Origin: Lysobacter sp.
GTDB taxonomy: Bacteria; Pseudomonadota; Gammaproteobacteria; Xanthomonadales; Xanthomonadaceae
Length of the DNA stretch: 64,000 nucleotides
Direction: 5' to 3'
Assembly: GCA_008015835.1 (NCBI GenBank)
Contig: SSGH01000005.1
Span: 98,111 to 162,110, forward strand
Positions 10,038-19,430 of the stretch are shown here, piece by piece. Each line of letters begins with the position of its first letter. The first letter of the stretch is position 1. A program made the position numbers and the translations under genes. The notes below the pieces were generated by a model that made no database searches, was not told the DNA's origin, and worked only from the letters and a program-made list of their open reading frames with translations.

Positions 10038-10985
10038 ATGCCGAAATACGTCGATCGCCTGGAGGTCCCGTCCGTGGAGCTCGCGATCGGCGATGCTGGG
10101 GCCGGCCGGCTCAACGTCGAATTGGACGTACCGCGTTCCGGACCTCCGCCCGAACAAGTTCCGTTTCTGGAAGTCACCCGCAACGAGCAGGCCGCGCTGT
10201 TGAACGGCGCGCGGCAGGACCTGCTGGCGCGACTAGGCCGGTCGGACTTCGCCATCGGCGACGTCAGGTATCGAATCGACGCGCCGCAGAGCCCGCACGA
10301 CGAGCGCGCGTCGAGCGCGAACTCGCCTCGCTTCGGCAAGGTCGCGTTCGAGATCGCGTCCGAAACGCGCATCCGAGGCGGCGTCGACGCGACGCTGCGC
10401 GATCAACCCGCATTATCCGGCGCGATCCGCGAAGCCGAGCGCAATTTCGACGCGCGCCGTCGCGACCTCTACGAATCCAGCGCACGCGAATGGTTCCGCG
10501 GCGGCGGCGCGACGCTGGAGAGCGACGGCGAGCGTTATATCGTCTCTCGCGAGGCCGCTAAGCGTTTCGTGGATCGGCGGGACTCGCTCGATCGGCCTGA
10601 GCGTACGGGCACCGAGCGCATCGTCGGCGAGCGCGAATCCGTCATCGCGCGCGCGACGCCGATGCTGGCGGCGGGCGACGAAGCGCTGAATCGACAGTTC
10701 GCGCAGGCGTTGCGCGGCGCGAGCGGCGACCGCGACGTCGCGGCCGTGGCGGTCGCCGCGCTTCGGGAAGCGCCCGGTTACAAACCCGAGCAGGACATCC
10801 GCGTCGCGCAAGGCAAAAACGGCTGGGTGGTCTCGCAGGGCGAAGGCGACGCTGCTTTGAACGTGCGCGTGCCGCCGGCGCAGCCGGGCGATTTCGAGCG
10901 CGTATCGCAGCGTTTGGCGCAAGCGACGCCGCAGGTCGATGCCGCGCCGCTCGCCGAGCCGACGCCGCGCGCGCGCAACGTATGA
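10038..10985 (+). CDS. Hypothetical protein with XVIPCD-like C-terminal domain (possible T4SS effector-type)
   Basis: C-terminal NRQFAQALRGASGDRDVAAVAVAALREAPGYKPEQDIRVAQGKNGWVVSQGEGDAALNVRVP.. is shared with the next gene. Confidence 0.6.
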   Translation: MPKYVDRLEVPSVELAIGDAGAGRLNVELDVPRSGPPPEQVPFLEVTRNEQAALLNGARQDLLARLGRSDFAIGDVRYRIDAPQSPHDERASSANSPRFGKVAFEIASETRIRGGVDATLRDQPALSGAIREAERNFDARRRDLYESSAREWFRGGGATLESDGERYIVSREAAKRFVDRRDSLDRPERTGTERIVGERESVIARATPMLAAGDEALNRQFAQALRGASGDRDVAAVAVAALREAPGYKPEQDIRVAQGKNGWVVSQGEGDAALNVRVPPAQPGDFERVSQRLAQATPQVDAAPLAEPTPRARNV

Positions 10986-11154
10986 ACGCCTTTCTCTTCC
11001 TCGCGCGGCGGCGGATCGAGACCGCCGCGCACGCACCCCGCGAATCGCGACCGCAGGATCGATCGTCGCGATCGCGACGGCGACGCGAAACGACCGCGGA
11101 CGCCGTGCGCTCCAAACCGTTCGATCCCCCATCTGTCGAGTCAAGGAGATTTCC

Positions 11155-12153
11155 ATGAGCAACGAAAACGACGAGTTGATCGCCGCGAACAAAGCCGGCG
11201 CCGGACGCAGGCCCTTACCCCCGGACGTCATCCGCATGCCGGACGCGAATTTGACCGAGTCGCTCGACGGCGGAACGGTCAAGTTCACCTACACGCCGCT
11301 GCCGGTCGGCGGCAATCCGAAAGACGCGATCCTGCGCGAGTTGACCAATCAGCGCAGCGAGGAAATCCTCAACAAAATCCGCGGCGATCTGATCCGCGAA
11401 AAAGGCTCTCACCTCAACATCTCCGACGTGACGGCCAACGCGGGCGGCACCGCGCACGGCGTCAACATGTCGATCAGCGGCAAATTCCTCTGGAACCAAG
11501 TCGACCGCGAAACGATGGACAGCGTGCAGAGCCGTTACGACTACGAGCGCACGAAAGTCTACGTGCAGTGGGCGTTGGACATGCGCGATGTCAATCCCGG
11601 TAAAGGCGCGACCTACACCCCGCCGGGCGGGCAACCGATCCATTACAGCGAAGAGAATCTGAACTATCTGATTCGCGAAGGCGGCCGGTATCTGAAGAGC
11701 TTCCAAGCGTTGGAGGCGAACGATCCGAACCGCATCAATCTGTCCGAAAAGGATTTGAATCGTTCGATTCCCTTGCCGCGCAGATCTGAAGCCGACAGCC
11801 CCGCGACCGCCGTGGCCGACGCGTCGACGCCGACGCAGGCCAACGCGCAATTCAATCGTCAGTTCGAGCAAGCGCTGAAAGGCACGAACGGCGATCGCGA
11901 TGCGGCGGCGGTCGCGGTCAACGCGATTCGCGAAGCGGGCGGCAAACCGGATCAAGACATCGTCGTCGGCCAAGGCAAGAACGGTTTCATCGTCTCGCAG
12001 GGCCAGGGCGATGCGGCCTTGAACGTGCAGGTGCCGCAGGCGAAGGCCGGCGACTACGAACGCATCGTCGCGCAGGCGGCGCAGCAAACGCCGACCACGC
12101 CGCAGATCGCGCTGCAGCCGGAAACGCAGGAGCGCAAGCCGCCGATGGTGTGA
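11155..12153 (+). CDS. Hypothetical protein with XVIPCD-like C-terminal domain, paralogue of 10038..10985
   Basis: Start MSNENDELIAANK with upstream aaggaga. C-terminal NRQFEQALKGTNGDRDAAAVAVNAIREAGGKPDQDIVVGQGKNGFIVSQGQGDAALNVQVP. Confidence 0.6.
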   Translation: MSNENDELIAANKAGAGRRPLPPDVIRMPDANLTESLDGGTVKFTYTPLPVGGNPKDAILRELTNQRSEEILNKIRGDLIREKGSHLNISDVTANAGGTAHGVNMSISGKFLWNQVDRETMDSVQSRYDYERTKVYVQWALDMRDVNPGKGATYTPPGGQPIHYSEENLNYLIREGGRYLKSFQALEANDPNRINLSEKDLNRSIPLPRRSEADSPATAVADASTPTQANAQFNRQFEQALKGTNGDRDAAAVAVNAIREAGGKPDQDIVVGQGKNGFIVSQGQGDAALNVQVPQAKAGDYERIVAQAAQQTPTTPQIALQPETQERKPPMV

Positions 12154-12199
12154 TCCTTCCGCGATCGCGAAGAACGATCGGCCCGCCTGCGCGGCGGGC

Positions 12200-12883
12200 T
12201 TATCGTTTGCGCGGTTCGCGCGACACGCGGTCGCGCTCGCCTTCGCTCAGCGTCCAACCGATCGCGTCGGCCGTCGTCTCGCCCAAACCGCGTTCGAAGG
12301 CGCGCGCGATGGCCTCGACGCTCGTGCCGTCGGCGGGCACGTTCGCGACGAGGGTGCGGGCGGCGACCACGCGATTCTCGGCGTTATGCACCAAGCGCGC
12401 GCCGAGTTCGATGCGCACGGTCGGCGCCGCGCCGCCGGCGTACTCCGATTCGAAGCGGCGCAGGTCCAGCAGCAGTTCGTACTGCGCGTTGACGCCTTCG
12501 CCGCGGCGCGCGACGCCGGGGATGCGCCCGCTGTCGGCGAAGGCGCGCAGCAGGGCGTCGTGGACCAGATCGGGCGCCGCCTGCGTCCACGCCGCGCCTT
12601 TGTAGACCTGCAATTCGCCCGGCTGCGGGCGCACCAGGATGCGTTCGGAATCGACGGTCGCATCGGCGTAGGGACGCGGAATCAGCAACTGCCAGTCCAC
12701 GCGCGGCCATGCGGCGTCGGTCTCGACGCGCGGCTGCGGCGCGTAGAGCGCGATCGGCTGCTTCTCGGGAAGCAGGCTGCAGCCGGCGAGCGTCGCGCTT
12801 AGCGCGCCCAGCAGCAGCGTCAGCGCGAGAGCGCGCATGCGGGGTCTGCACGTCCGGAGCGTGCGCGTGCGGAACGTGCTCAT
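12200..12883 (-). CDS. ABC-type transport auxiliary lipoprotein (MCE/Pqi-associated)
   Basis: Lipobox LSATLAGCSLLPEKQPIALYAP. Fold and position next to an MCE gene. ATGA-type overlap with 12880. Confidence 0.75.
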   Translation of the reverse strand: MSTFRTRTLRTCRPRMRALALTLLLGALSATLAGCSLLPEKQPIALYAPQPRVETDAAWPRVDWQLLIPRPYADATVDSERILVRPQPGELQVYKGAAWTQAAPDLVHDALLRAFADSGRIPGVARRGEGVNAQYELLLDLRRFESEYAGGAAPTVRIELGARLVHNAENRVVAARTLVANVPADGTSVEAIARAFERGLGETTADAIGWTLSEGERDRVSREPRKR

Positions 12884-13806
12884 TTCGGCTCGAATTCCTT
12901 CGGTGTTTCGCGGCCCAGCACGTAGCCGGCGGGGTTGGCGTCCAGGCGCGCGGAAATTTTGCGCAGATCGCGCACCAGCGTGCGCAAGTCTTCCAGCGTG
13001 GGCCCGAGTTGGCCCAGGCCGTCCTGCGCGAACGCGTTGATCGGCGCGCGGTTCTCGCTCAGCAATTTGTCGGCGTTGCCGGCGGCCGAATCCAATCGGT
13101 TCAGCGTGCTGTCGAGTTTGGCGATCAGCCCGGGCAACTTCGCCACCAGTTCGCGATCGACGTCGGCGATCGCGGTGTTGGTGGTGTCGAGCGTCGTCGT
13201 CAGCTTTTCGCTGGCGATGCGCGCGTTGACGACCAATTCGCTCAGATCCTTGCGCTGCGCGGCCAGCGCGCCGGTCGCGCTTTCGATGTTCTTCAGCGTG
13301 CCCTGGATGTTGTCGATGTTCTCGTCGCTGAGCACGCGGTCGAGCCGCGCGACCAAGCGGTTCGCGGTCTCGGCGATGTTCTGCAGCGCCGAGGCTTCGG
13401 TGCGGATGACCGGAATATCGTCCTCGTGTTCGCCGACCAGCGGCTGCGTGTTGGGACTGCCGCCGGTGAGTTGGATGAACGCGGTGCCGGTGAGGCCGGT
13501 GAAGGACAGCTTGGCGTGCGTGTCCACTTTCACCGGGGTTTCCGCACGCAGCTTCACCCGCGCGATCACCCGACGCGGGTCGTTCGGCGCCAGGCGCAGG
13601 TCCGCCACCGTGCCCACGCCGATGCCGTTGTACTGCACGCTGCCGCCTTCGCTCAGGCCGGTGACGGATTCGTCGAAGATCACGTCGTAGTAGCGCCAAT
13701 CCTTGTCGGACGAATACTTCGCCGCCCACAGCCCGAACGCCAGCAGAAAGGCCGAGGCCGCCAGCGTGAACGCGCCGATCAACACGTAATTGGCTTTGGT
13801 TTCCAC
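12880..13806 (-). CDS. MCE family (MlaD-like) periplasmic lipid-binding protein
   Basis: N-terminal TM, then VQYNGIGVGTVADLRLAPNDPRRVIARVKLRAETPVKVDTHAKLSFTGLTGTAFIQLTGG (MCE domain). Confidence 0.9.
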   Translation of the reverse strand: METKANYVLIGAFTLAASAFLLAFGLWAAKYSSDKDWRYYDVIFDESVTGLSEGGSVQYNGIGVGTVADLRLAPNDPRRVIARVKLRAETPVKVDTHAKLSFTGLTGTAFIQLTGGSPNTQPLVGEHEDDIPVIRTEASALQNIAETANRLVARLDRVLSDENIDNIQGTLKNIESATGALAAQRKDLSELVVNARIASEKLTTTLDTTNTAIADVDRELVAKLPGLIAKLDSTLNRLDSAAGNADKLLSENRAPINAFAQDGLGQLGPTLEDLRTLVRDLRKISARLDANPAGYVLGRETPKEFEPK

Positions 13807-13844
13807 GTCAGCGGACCTCCGTCGCCGAGCGTTCGGCGGCGCGT

Positions 13845-14426
13845 TCAGACTTCATCGAGCACGACCCGGAAATAACGGTACAGATTCTCGTCTTGGCTGC
13901 CGCGCATGCGCTTGCGCACTTTATCGATCGGGAACACCCAACCGCCCTCGCGCACGATGCCCGGCATCCCGCTGTCTTCGTGCATCGCCCATTCGCCGCC
14001 CTTCAGCCGCCGATAGGTCTCGCCGATGTAGCCGCCGAGCATCTGGCACAGATGCTCGATTTCCTCGTCGGTGGGCCCGGGCCGCAGCCATTTCGCGATG
14101 CGATTGCGCGGAATGTACTGTTGGATGCGATTGGCGATGGTGTCGACCGACGCGATGCTGCGATCGGAATAATCGAGTCGGAAGTTGTGGCTGCCGTGCG
14201 CGTAACGCACCGCGTCCTCGGCGTAGCGCCGCATGCGCGCGTCGAGCGGCTCCTGTGCGTCGGCATGCGCGCCGTCCGCGGCTTCGTTCGACTCCGCCTT
14301 CGCGGCGTCGTTCGATCCGTCGCCGCTCGAATCGGCGTCGCTCGAACCGTCTTCGGGCGCGTCGCCCGTCGCCTCGTCTCGGGGGGCGTCGTCTGCGTCG
14401 TCTGGTGCGTCGTCGTCGGGGATCAT
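13845..14426 (-). CDS. Hypothetical protein with acidic N-terminus, inside the Mla-like operon
   Basis: MIPDDDAPDDADDAPRDEATGDAPEDGSS... then a basic globular region. Start overlaps the end of the ATPase gene. Confidence 0.65.
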   Translation of the reverse strand: MIPDDDAPDDADDAPRDEATGDAPEDGSSDADSSGDGSNDAAKAESNEAADGAHADAQEPLDARMRRYAEDAVRYAHGSHNFRLDYSDRSIASVDTIANRIQQYIPRNRIAKWLRPGPTDEEIEHLCQMLGGYIGETYRRLKGGEWAMHEDSGMPGIVREGGWVFPIDKVRKRMRGSQDENLYRYFRVVLDEV

Positions 14427-15229
14427 CGCGGTTCCTGTCCTTCGTCTCGTGCGTTGCGCGCCGCGCGTCCGCGCGGGCCGTTGAAATACGCCTGCACCCA
14501 CGGGTGATCCAGGCGTTCGATCTGCGCCAACGGCGCGGTCGCGATCACCCGGCGGTCGGCCAGCACCGCCACGCGGTCGCAGATGGCGTACAGGGTATCC
14601 AGATCGTGGGTGATCAGAAACACCGTCAGGCCCAGCGCCCGCTGCAGATTGCGGATCAGCGTGTCGAACGCGGCCGCGCCGATCGGGTCCAGGCCCGCGG
14701 TGGGTTCGTCCAGAAACAGCAGCGGCGGGTCCATCGCCAGCGCCCGCGCCAAGCCGGCGCGTTTGCGCATGCCGCCGGAGAGCTGCGCGGGCAGTTTATC
14801 GATCGCGTCCGCCGGCAACCCGGCCAATTTCACTTTCAGCAGCGCCAGTTCGTACATCAGTCTGTCGGGCAGGCCGGGGTGATGCTCTTTCAGCGGCACC
14901 TGCACGTTTTCGCCCACGGTCAGCGAGGAGAACAGCGCGCCGTCCTGGAACAGCACGCCGATATTGCGTTCGATCGCGAGGCGGTCTTCGTTCGCGTCCG
15001 AGCGCGCGTCCACGCCGAGTACGTCGATCTCGCCGGCGTCCGGCGCGCGCAGGCCGATGATCGAGCGCATCAGCACCGATTTGCCGCTGCCCGAGCCGCC
15101 GACCACGCCCAGAATCTCGCCCCGGCGCACGTCCAGGTCGAGATTGTCATGCACCACTTGCGCGCCGAATTGGTTGCGCAGGCCGCGGACGCGGATGATG
15201 GGCTCGGCGTCGTCAGCGTTCGCGTTCAT
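14423..15229 (-). CDS. ABC transporter ATP-binding protein (MlaF-like)
   Basis: Walker A GGSGSGKSVL, signature LSGGMRKRAGLARA, Walker B LLFLDEPTAGLDP. Confidence 0.9.
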   Translation of the reverse strand: MNANADDAEPIIRVRGLRNQFGAQVVHDNLDLDVRRGEILGVVGGSGSGKSVLMRSIIGLRAPDAGEIDVLGVDARSDANEDRLAIERNIGVLFQDGALFSSLTVGENVQVPLKEHHPGLPDRLMYELALLKVKLAGLPADAIDKLPAQLSGGMRKRAGLARALAMDPPLLFLDEPTAGLDPIGAAAFDTLIRNLQRALGLTVFLITHDLDTLYAICDRVAVLADRRVIATAPLAQIERLDHPWVQAYFNGPRGRAARNARDEGQEPR

Positions 15230-15328
15230 CGCTCGACGTCCGGGTGGTGAATGCAGCGGAAATTCTGAGTCGATAACGTCTCGATTTTTTTCGGCGAAGC
15301 GGGCAAAGGCTTTCGCGCTGGCGCGCGA

Positions 15329-15362
15329 CCTACTTTTCTTTGCTCGTGCAAAGAAAAGTAGG
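15329..15362. repeat. Perfect 15-bp hairpin (dispersed-repeat-like)
   Basis: cctacttttctttgc-tcgt-gcaaagaaaagtagg. Confidence 0.85.
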
Positions 15363-15418
15363 CAAAAGAAAGCACTTTTCCCCGACAAATCGCTCCTGGT
15401 TCCCGAACGCTATCGGGA

Positions 15419-15452
15419 TTTTTCGATTCGCCGTCCGTGGCGAATCGAAAAA
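15419..15452. repeat. Perfect 14-bp hairpin
   Basis: tttttcgattcgcc-gtccgt-ggcgaatcgaaaaa. Confidence 0.9.
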
Positions 15453-15716
15453 CGACGGACATCCTGTCCGCCGCCCGTTGGGTCTTGGAAGTATTGAGTG
15501 GTTCGCCGTTGCCGAAAGTCGAAGTCACTAAACAGATGAAACGAACATCGTCTCGCCACGAGACCAGGCGATACGGGTCCGCAAAAAACCGTTTCGAATA
15601 GACGGAATCGTTGGCCGCGCCTTCGATAGCGCGTATCGGGACGCGTCGGCGCCGAGCGCGTTCGCCGGCTTCGCCCACGATCGATTCCCGATTCCCCATT
15701 CCCGATTCCCGCTCCA

Positions 15717-16835
15717 TCACCACCCCATATGCATGAACCAGATCGCGGCGATCGCGTCGAAGACGATCACGAGCGAGATGGCTTGGACGACGCTGGACGT
15801 GGTGCGTTCGCCGACCGATTGCGCGGTGCCGGTGACTTGCAGGCCTTCCAGGCAGCCGATCAGGGCGATCACCAGGGCGAAGATCGGGGCTTTCGACATG
15901 CCGACGAGGAAATGCCGCAGTTCCATCGTTTCCTGCATGCGGTTGTAGTAGGCCTGCGAGGGAATATCCAGGCTGGTCGCGCCCACGAACATGCCGCCGA
16001 GCAGGCCGGCCATCATCGCGATGAAGGTCAGCAGCGGCAGCATCGTCACCAGCGCCAGCACGCGCGGGATCACCAGCAGATCGATCGGGTCCAGACCGAG
16101 CGTGCGGATCGCATCGACTTCCTCGCGATTGACCATCGAACCGATCTGCGCGGTGAAGGCGCTGGCGGTACGGCCGGCCAGGATCACCGAGGTCAGCAGC
16201 ACCGCGAATTCGCGCAGGAACGCGATGCTCACCAATTCGACGACGTAGATCGAAGCGCCGAAGTCGGCCAGGATGTTCGAGCCGAGGAAGGCGATCACCG
16301 CGCCGATCAGGAACGACAGCAACGCGACCAGCGGCACCGCGTCCAGGCCGACCTGCTCCATGTGATGCACCGTGGCGGTCAGGCGCAGACGTCCGGGGTC
16401 GCGCAGCAGCCGCAGCAGCTTCACCAGCGTTTCGCCGAGAAAACTGACCAGCGCGACGATCTCGCGGCCGTTGTCGTGCATCGCGCGGCCGAGGCGCTCC
16501 AGCGCCGCCCGCACGCCGTATTCGCGCTTGCATTTCGGCCGCTCGTCGCGCACGTCGTCGATGGCCTGCACCAGCGCGACGTGATCGCCGTGGAATTCCA
16601 AGGCGTCGTCGGCGAGGTCGCGGCGGGTCGCGTAGCGCAGCAGTTGCAGCACGCCCAGCGAATCCAATCGACGCACGTCGCGCGCGTCGACGCGGCGCAC
16701 GCCGTCGCCGCTTTCGCGCAAGGCGTCGGCGATGGCGTCGGCGTGTTCCAGCGTCCAGTCGCCGCTGAGCCGCAGGCGCGCGGGGTCGCGCGGATCGGCG
16801 TCCGCGCGCGGTGCCTGGGGGTCGGGACGCGTCAT
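15717..16835 (-). CDS. MlaE-family ABC permease with N-terminal STAS domain
   Basis: STAS-like LSGDWTLEHADAIADAL..RRVDARDVRRLDSLGVLQLL, then MlaE-like FLGSNILADFGASIYVVELVSIAFLREFAVLLTSVILAGRTASAFTAQIGSMVNREEVDAIRTLGLDPIDLLVIPR. Confidence 0.92.
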   Translation of the reverse strand: MTRPDPQAPRADADPRDPARLRLSGDWTLEHADAIADALRESGDGVRRVDARDVRRLDSLGVLQLLRYATRRDLADDALEFHGDHVALVQAIDDVRDERPKCKREYGVRAALERLGRAMHDNGREIVALVSFLGETLVKLLRLLRDPGRLRLTATVHHMEQVGLDAVPLVALLSFLIGAVIAFLGSNILADFGASIYVVELVSIAFLREFAVLLTSVILAGRTASAFTAQIGSMVNREEVDAIRTLGLDPIDLLVIPRVLALVTMLPLLTFIAMMAGLLGGMFVGATSLDIPSQAYYNRMQETMELRHFLVGMSKAPIFALVIALIGCLEGLQVTGTAQSVGERTTSSVVQAISLVIVFDAIAAIWFMHMGW

Positions 16836-16944
16836 CGTGCGGCTTCGGCCGTACGCCGCGATCGGCAACGGGGTTTGCGCAGGAATTTCCGCAGGAATTC
16901 GCGCAGCGATCGGCGCAGCGGTCGAGTGTCGGCGCGCATCGCGT

Positions 16945-18222
16945 TCATTCCCGCAGCCGCGGCACGCCGTGGGCGTCGCGCTCTTCGATCGCGGCTTCGT
17001 CGTGGATCCGCTGACGCAGATCGCGGCCGGGCAGCGGTTCCGCGGGTTCGCCGCGCTGCGCGCGCAGCGCATTCGCGTAGCACAGCCGCGCGCTCGCCTC
17101 GTCGCCGTGCTGGACCACGCCGTGACCGAGTTCTTCCCACGCGCGGCTGGCCCATACGCGGTCGTCGCCGCTCTGCGCGATGGCGCGGTGCAGATAGCGT
17201 TCCGCGACCGGCCATTGCCCCTGCGCGCGCGCCATGCGCGCCGAGCCCAGCAGCGCGCCCGGGCTGGCCGGGTGCTGCTGCAGCCAGGCATCGACGTTGG
17301 CGCGGCGGCGTTCGATCGCGGCCGCGTCCAAGCGCGTCAGCGACAAACCGCCGTAGAACGCGGCCAAGGTCTGATCCCACTGCGCACCGAGCGCGCGTTC
17401 GATGCTGGACGCGGCCGCGTCGTCCCAGCGCAGATCGGCGGCGCGTTCGGCGTAGGCGAGCACGACGTTGGCGTCGTCGCGCAACGCCGGCGGCAGCGCG
17501 TCCCAATGGTCGGCCAGTGCGTGCGCATCGGCGGCGCCGCGCAGTGCGGCTTCGGCCCACTGCCGTTCGCGTTCGGCGAGCCCGGCCGCGGGCAGCGCCT
17601 GCTGTTGGCGTAATGCGCCGAGCATGCCGTAGGCCTCATCGGCGCGGCCGTCGGCGGCCAGCGCATCGGCGCGCAGCGCCAGCGCACGCGGCGGCAACGC
17701 GCCGGAAACGGCGTCCAACGCATCGACGGCGTCGGCGTAGCGGCCTTCGCGCTGCGCGCTGCGCGCCAACGCGATCGCGCGCGCGGCCGGGTGGCGTTCG
17801 ATCAACGCGTCCAGATGCGAGGCGGCGGCGGCATCGTCGCCGCGCGCCTGCGCCGCGCGCGCGGCGGCGGTGCGCGCGGGCGCTTCGAAGCGACGATCCT
17901 GCGCCGCCATCGTCAGCAGTTTTTCGGCGCGGGCGTAATGGCCCTGATGCAGCGCGTCCAAGCCGTCGCCCAAACGCAGCCGCGCCGTGCGCTCGCGGCG
18001 TTGCCGCCACAGCCGGAACGGCAGCAGCAATAACTTCCACACCAGCCACGCCAAGAATGCCGCGGCCGCGAACAGCAGCAGCGCCGCCGCCAGCGTGGTT
18101 TCGTAGCGCGTGCCCCGATAGCGCACCAAGACGAAACCGGGGTCCTGCACCAGCGCCTGCGCGATCAGCGCACCGGCCAGCGCCAGCACGATCCAGAACA
18201 GCAGGTGGCGGAAGACGTTCAT
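16945..18222 (-). CDS. hemY: HemY-like protein (heme biosynthesis-associated, TPR)
   Basis: N-terminal MNVFRHLLFWIVLALAGALIAQALVQDPGFVLVRYRGTRYETTLAAALLLF is the HemY_N pattern. Located after hemX. Confidence 0.85.
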   Translation of the reverse strand: MNVFRHLLFWIVLALAGALIAQALVQDPGFVLVRYRGTRYETTLAAALLLFAAAAFLAWLVWKLLLLPFRLWRQRRERTARLRLGDGLDALHQGHYARAEKLLTMAAQDRRFEAPARTAAARAAQARGDDAAAASHLDALIERHPAARAIALARSAQREGRYADAVDALDAVSGALPPRALALRADALAADGRADEAYGMLGALRQQQALPAAGLAERERQWAEAALRGAADAHALADHWDALPPALRDDANVVLAYAERAADLRWDDAAASSIERALGAQWDQTLAAFYGGLSLTRLDAAAIERRRANVDAWLQQHPASPGALLGSARMARAQGQWPVAERYLHRAIAQSGDDRVWASRAWEELGHGVVQHGDEASARLCYANALRAQRGEPAEPLPGRDLRQRIHDEAAIEERDAHGVPRLRE

Positions 18223-18244
18223 GACGGTCGTCGCGAGCGCGCGC

Positions 18245-19306
18245 TCAACGTTCCGCGCGTTGATCGCGCAACTGCGCCAAGGTGCTGCCCTGCGTCGGCA
18301 GCGACAGACGCAGCGGCATGTCGCTCAACCGCTTCAGCGTGGCCTGTCGTTCGCGACGCGCCGGCGTGTCCGGCCACAGACGCACGATCCACCCGTCCGC
18401 GCGCCGCAGCGCGGCCCGATACGCGGTTTCGTCGCGGCGTTCGATCGCGGCGCGAGCGAGCGTCGTTTCCATCTGCAGCGCGAGAAAGCCGGCGCTGCGT
18501 TCTTCGCCGCGGACCGCGAGCGTCGGGTCGGCGGGCGAGACGGTGACGAGCTTGGAGAACATCCGCTCCCACCACGGCGCATCGGCCGCGACCGGCGCGG
18601 CGCGCAGCGATTCGTCGGTGGGTTCGGGCAAGGCGGCGACGAACGCATCGAGCGCGCTCGATGCGGCGCGCGCGGGGTCGGTCTTCACCGCGTCCAGATC
18701 CGCGCGCTCCTGCGCCAGCGTCTGCCGCAGATTGAGCAGGCCCGGCGCGTCCACGCCATCCAACACGCCCGCCGCCAATGCGTAGGCGCGTCGCGCGCCG
18801 TCCAAATCCGCCGATAGCGCTAAGCGCTGCTCGGCGGCGGTCAGCAGCAGTTCGGCTTCGTCCAAACGCAGCGCCTGCGCGCCTTGGCGGTTGGCGTCGG
18901 CGAGTTTCGCGACTTGGTCTTCGAGAATGCTGGAGCGCTGGCCGATGCCGAGCAATTCGTCGCGTAGCACGCGGTTGGTGGCGTCCGCTTGCTGCAAGCG
19001 CTGCGCATGGCTGCGCGCGTCGCGGCGCAGACTTTCGAGGCGGGTTTCCAAGGCGCGAAGCCGCTCGGCGCTATCGGCGGCCGCGGCGCGGGCGCGCGCA
19101 TCGCGGCGTTGGCCGTCGTACCACAGCCCGCCGGCCAGCGCGAACACCGCTAGCGTCAGCACCCACCACACCGCGCCGCCGCGCCGCGGCGACGCGGTCG
19201 TCGCCTTCGGTGTCGCGGGCGCTGCGGAGACGGGCGCGACGACCGGAGCGCTCGGCGTCGCGGCCGGCGTCGGAGGCGTGCTGGGGGCGGAAACGTCGTC
19301 GGTCAT
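18245..19306 (-). CDS. hemX: HemX-like protein
   Basis: N-terminal TM and coiled coil, DEAELLLTAAEQRLALSADLDGARRAYALA. Position between hemD and hemY. Confidence 0.85.
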   Translation of the reverse strand: MTDDVSAPSTPPTPAATPSAPVVAPVSAAPATPKATTASPRRGGAVWWVLTLAVFALAGGLWYDGQRRDARARAAAADSAERLRALETRLESLRRDARSHAQRLQQADATNRVLRDELLGIGQRSSILEDQVAKLADANRQGAQALRLDEAELLLTAAEQRLALSADLDGARRAYALAAGVLDGVDAPGLLNLRQTLAQERADLDAVKTDPARAASSALDAFVAALPEPTDESLRAAPVAADAPWWERMFSKLVTVSPADPTLAVRGEERSAGFLALQMETTLARAAIERRDETAYRAALRRADGWIVRLWPDTPARRERQATLKRLSDMPLRLSLPTQGSTLAQLRDQRAER

Positions 19307-19430
19307 GCCGGTGGGGGAGCGGGCGACGCGCTCATGTTAGCCGGAACGTCAGCCGGAACGCGCGTCGTCGCCGCAACGCGATCGACGGCGAAATCGACGG
19401 TGAACGCGAGACGATGCGATCCGCATGCGG

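Noticed and set aside
12200-13729. 509-aa ORF as a fused protein
   Set aside because: Its N-terminal part is an out-of-frame shadow of the MCE gene; the real product is the lipoprotein starting at about 12883.
16866-16926. gcgcaggaatt / ccgcaggaattc short repeats between hemY and the permease gene
   Set aside because: Brief imperfect repetition without symmetry or recurrence elsewhere in the window; probably chance or minor slippage.
15729-18224. 831-aa plus-strand ORF across MlaE and hemY
   Set aside because: Spans two unrelated minus-strand genes and their gap; low-complexity Arg-rich; no RBS or domain.
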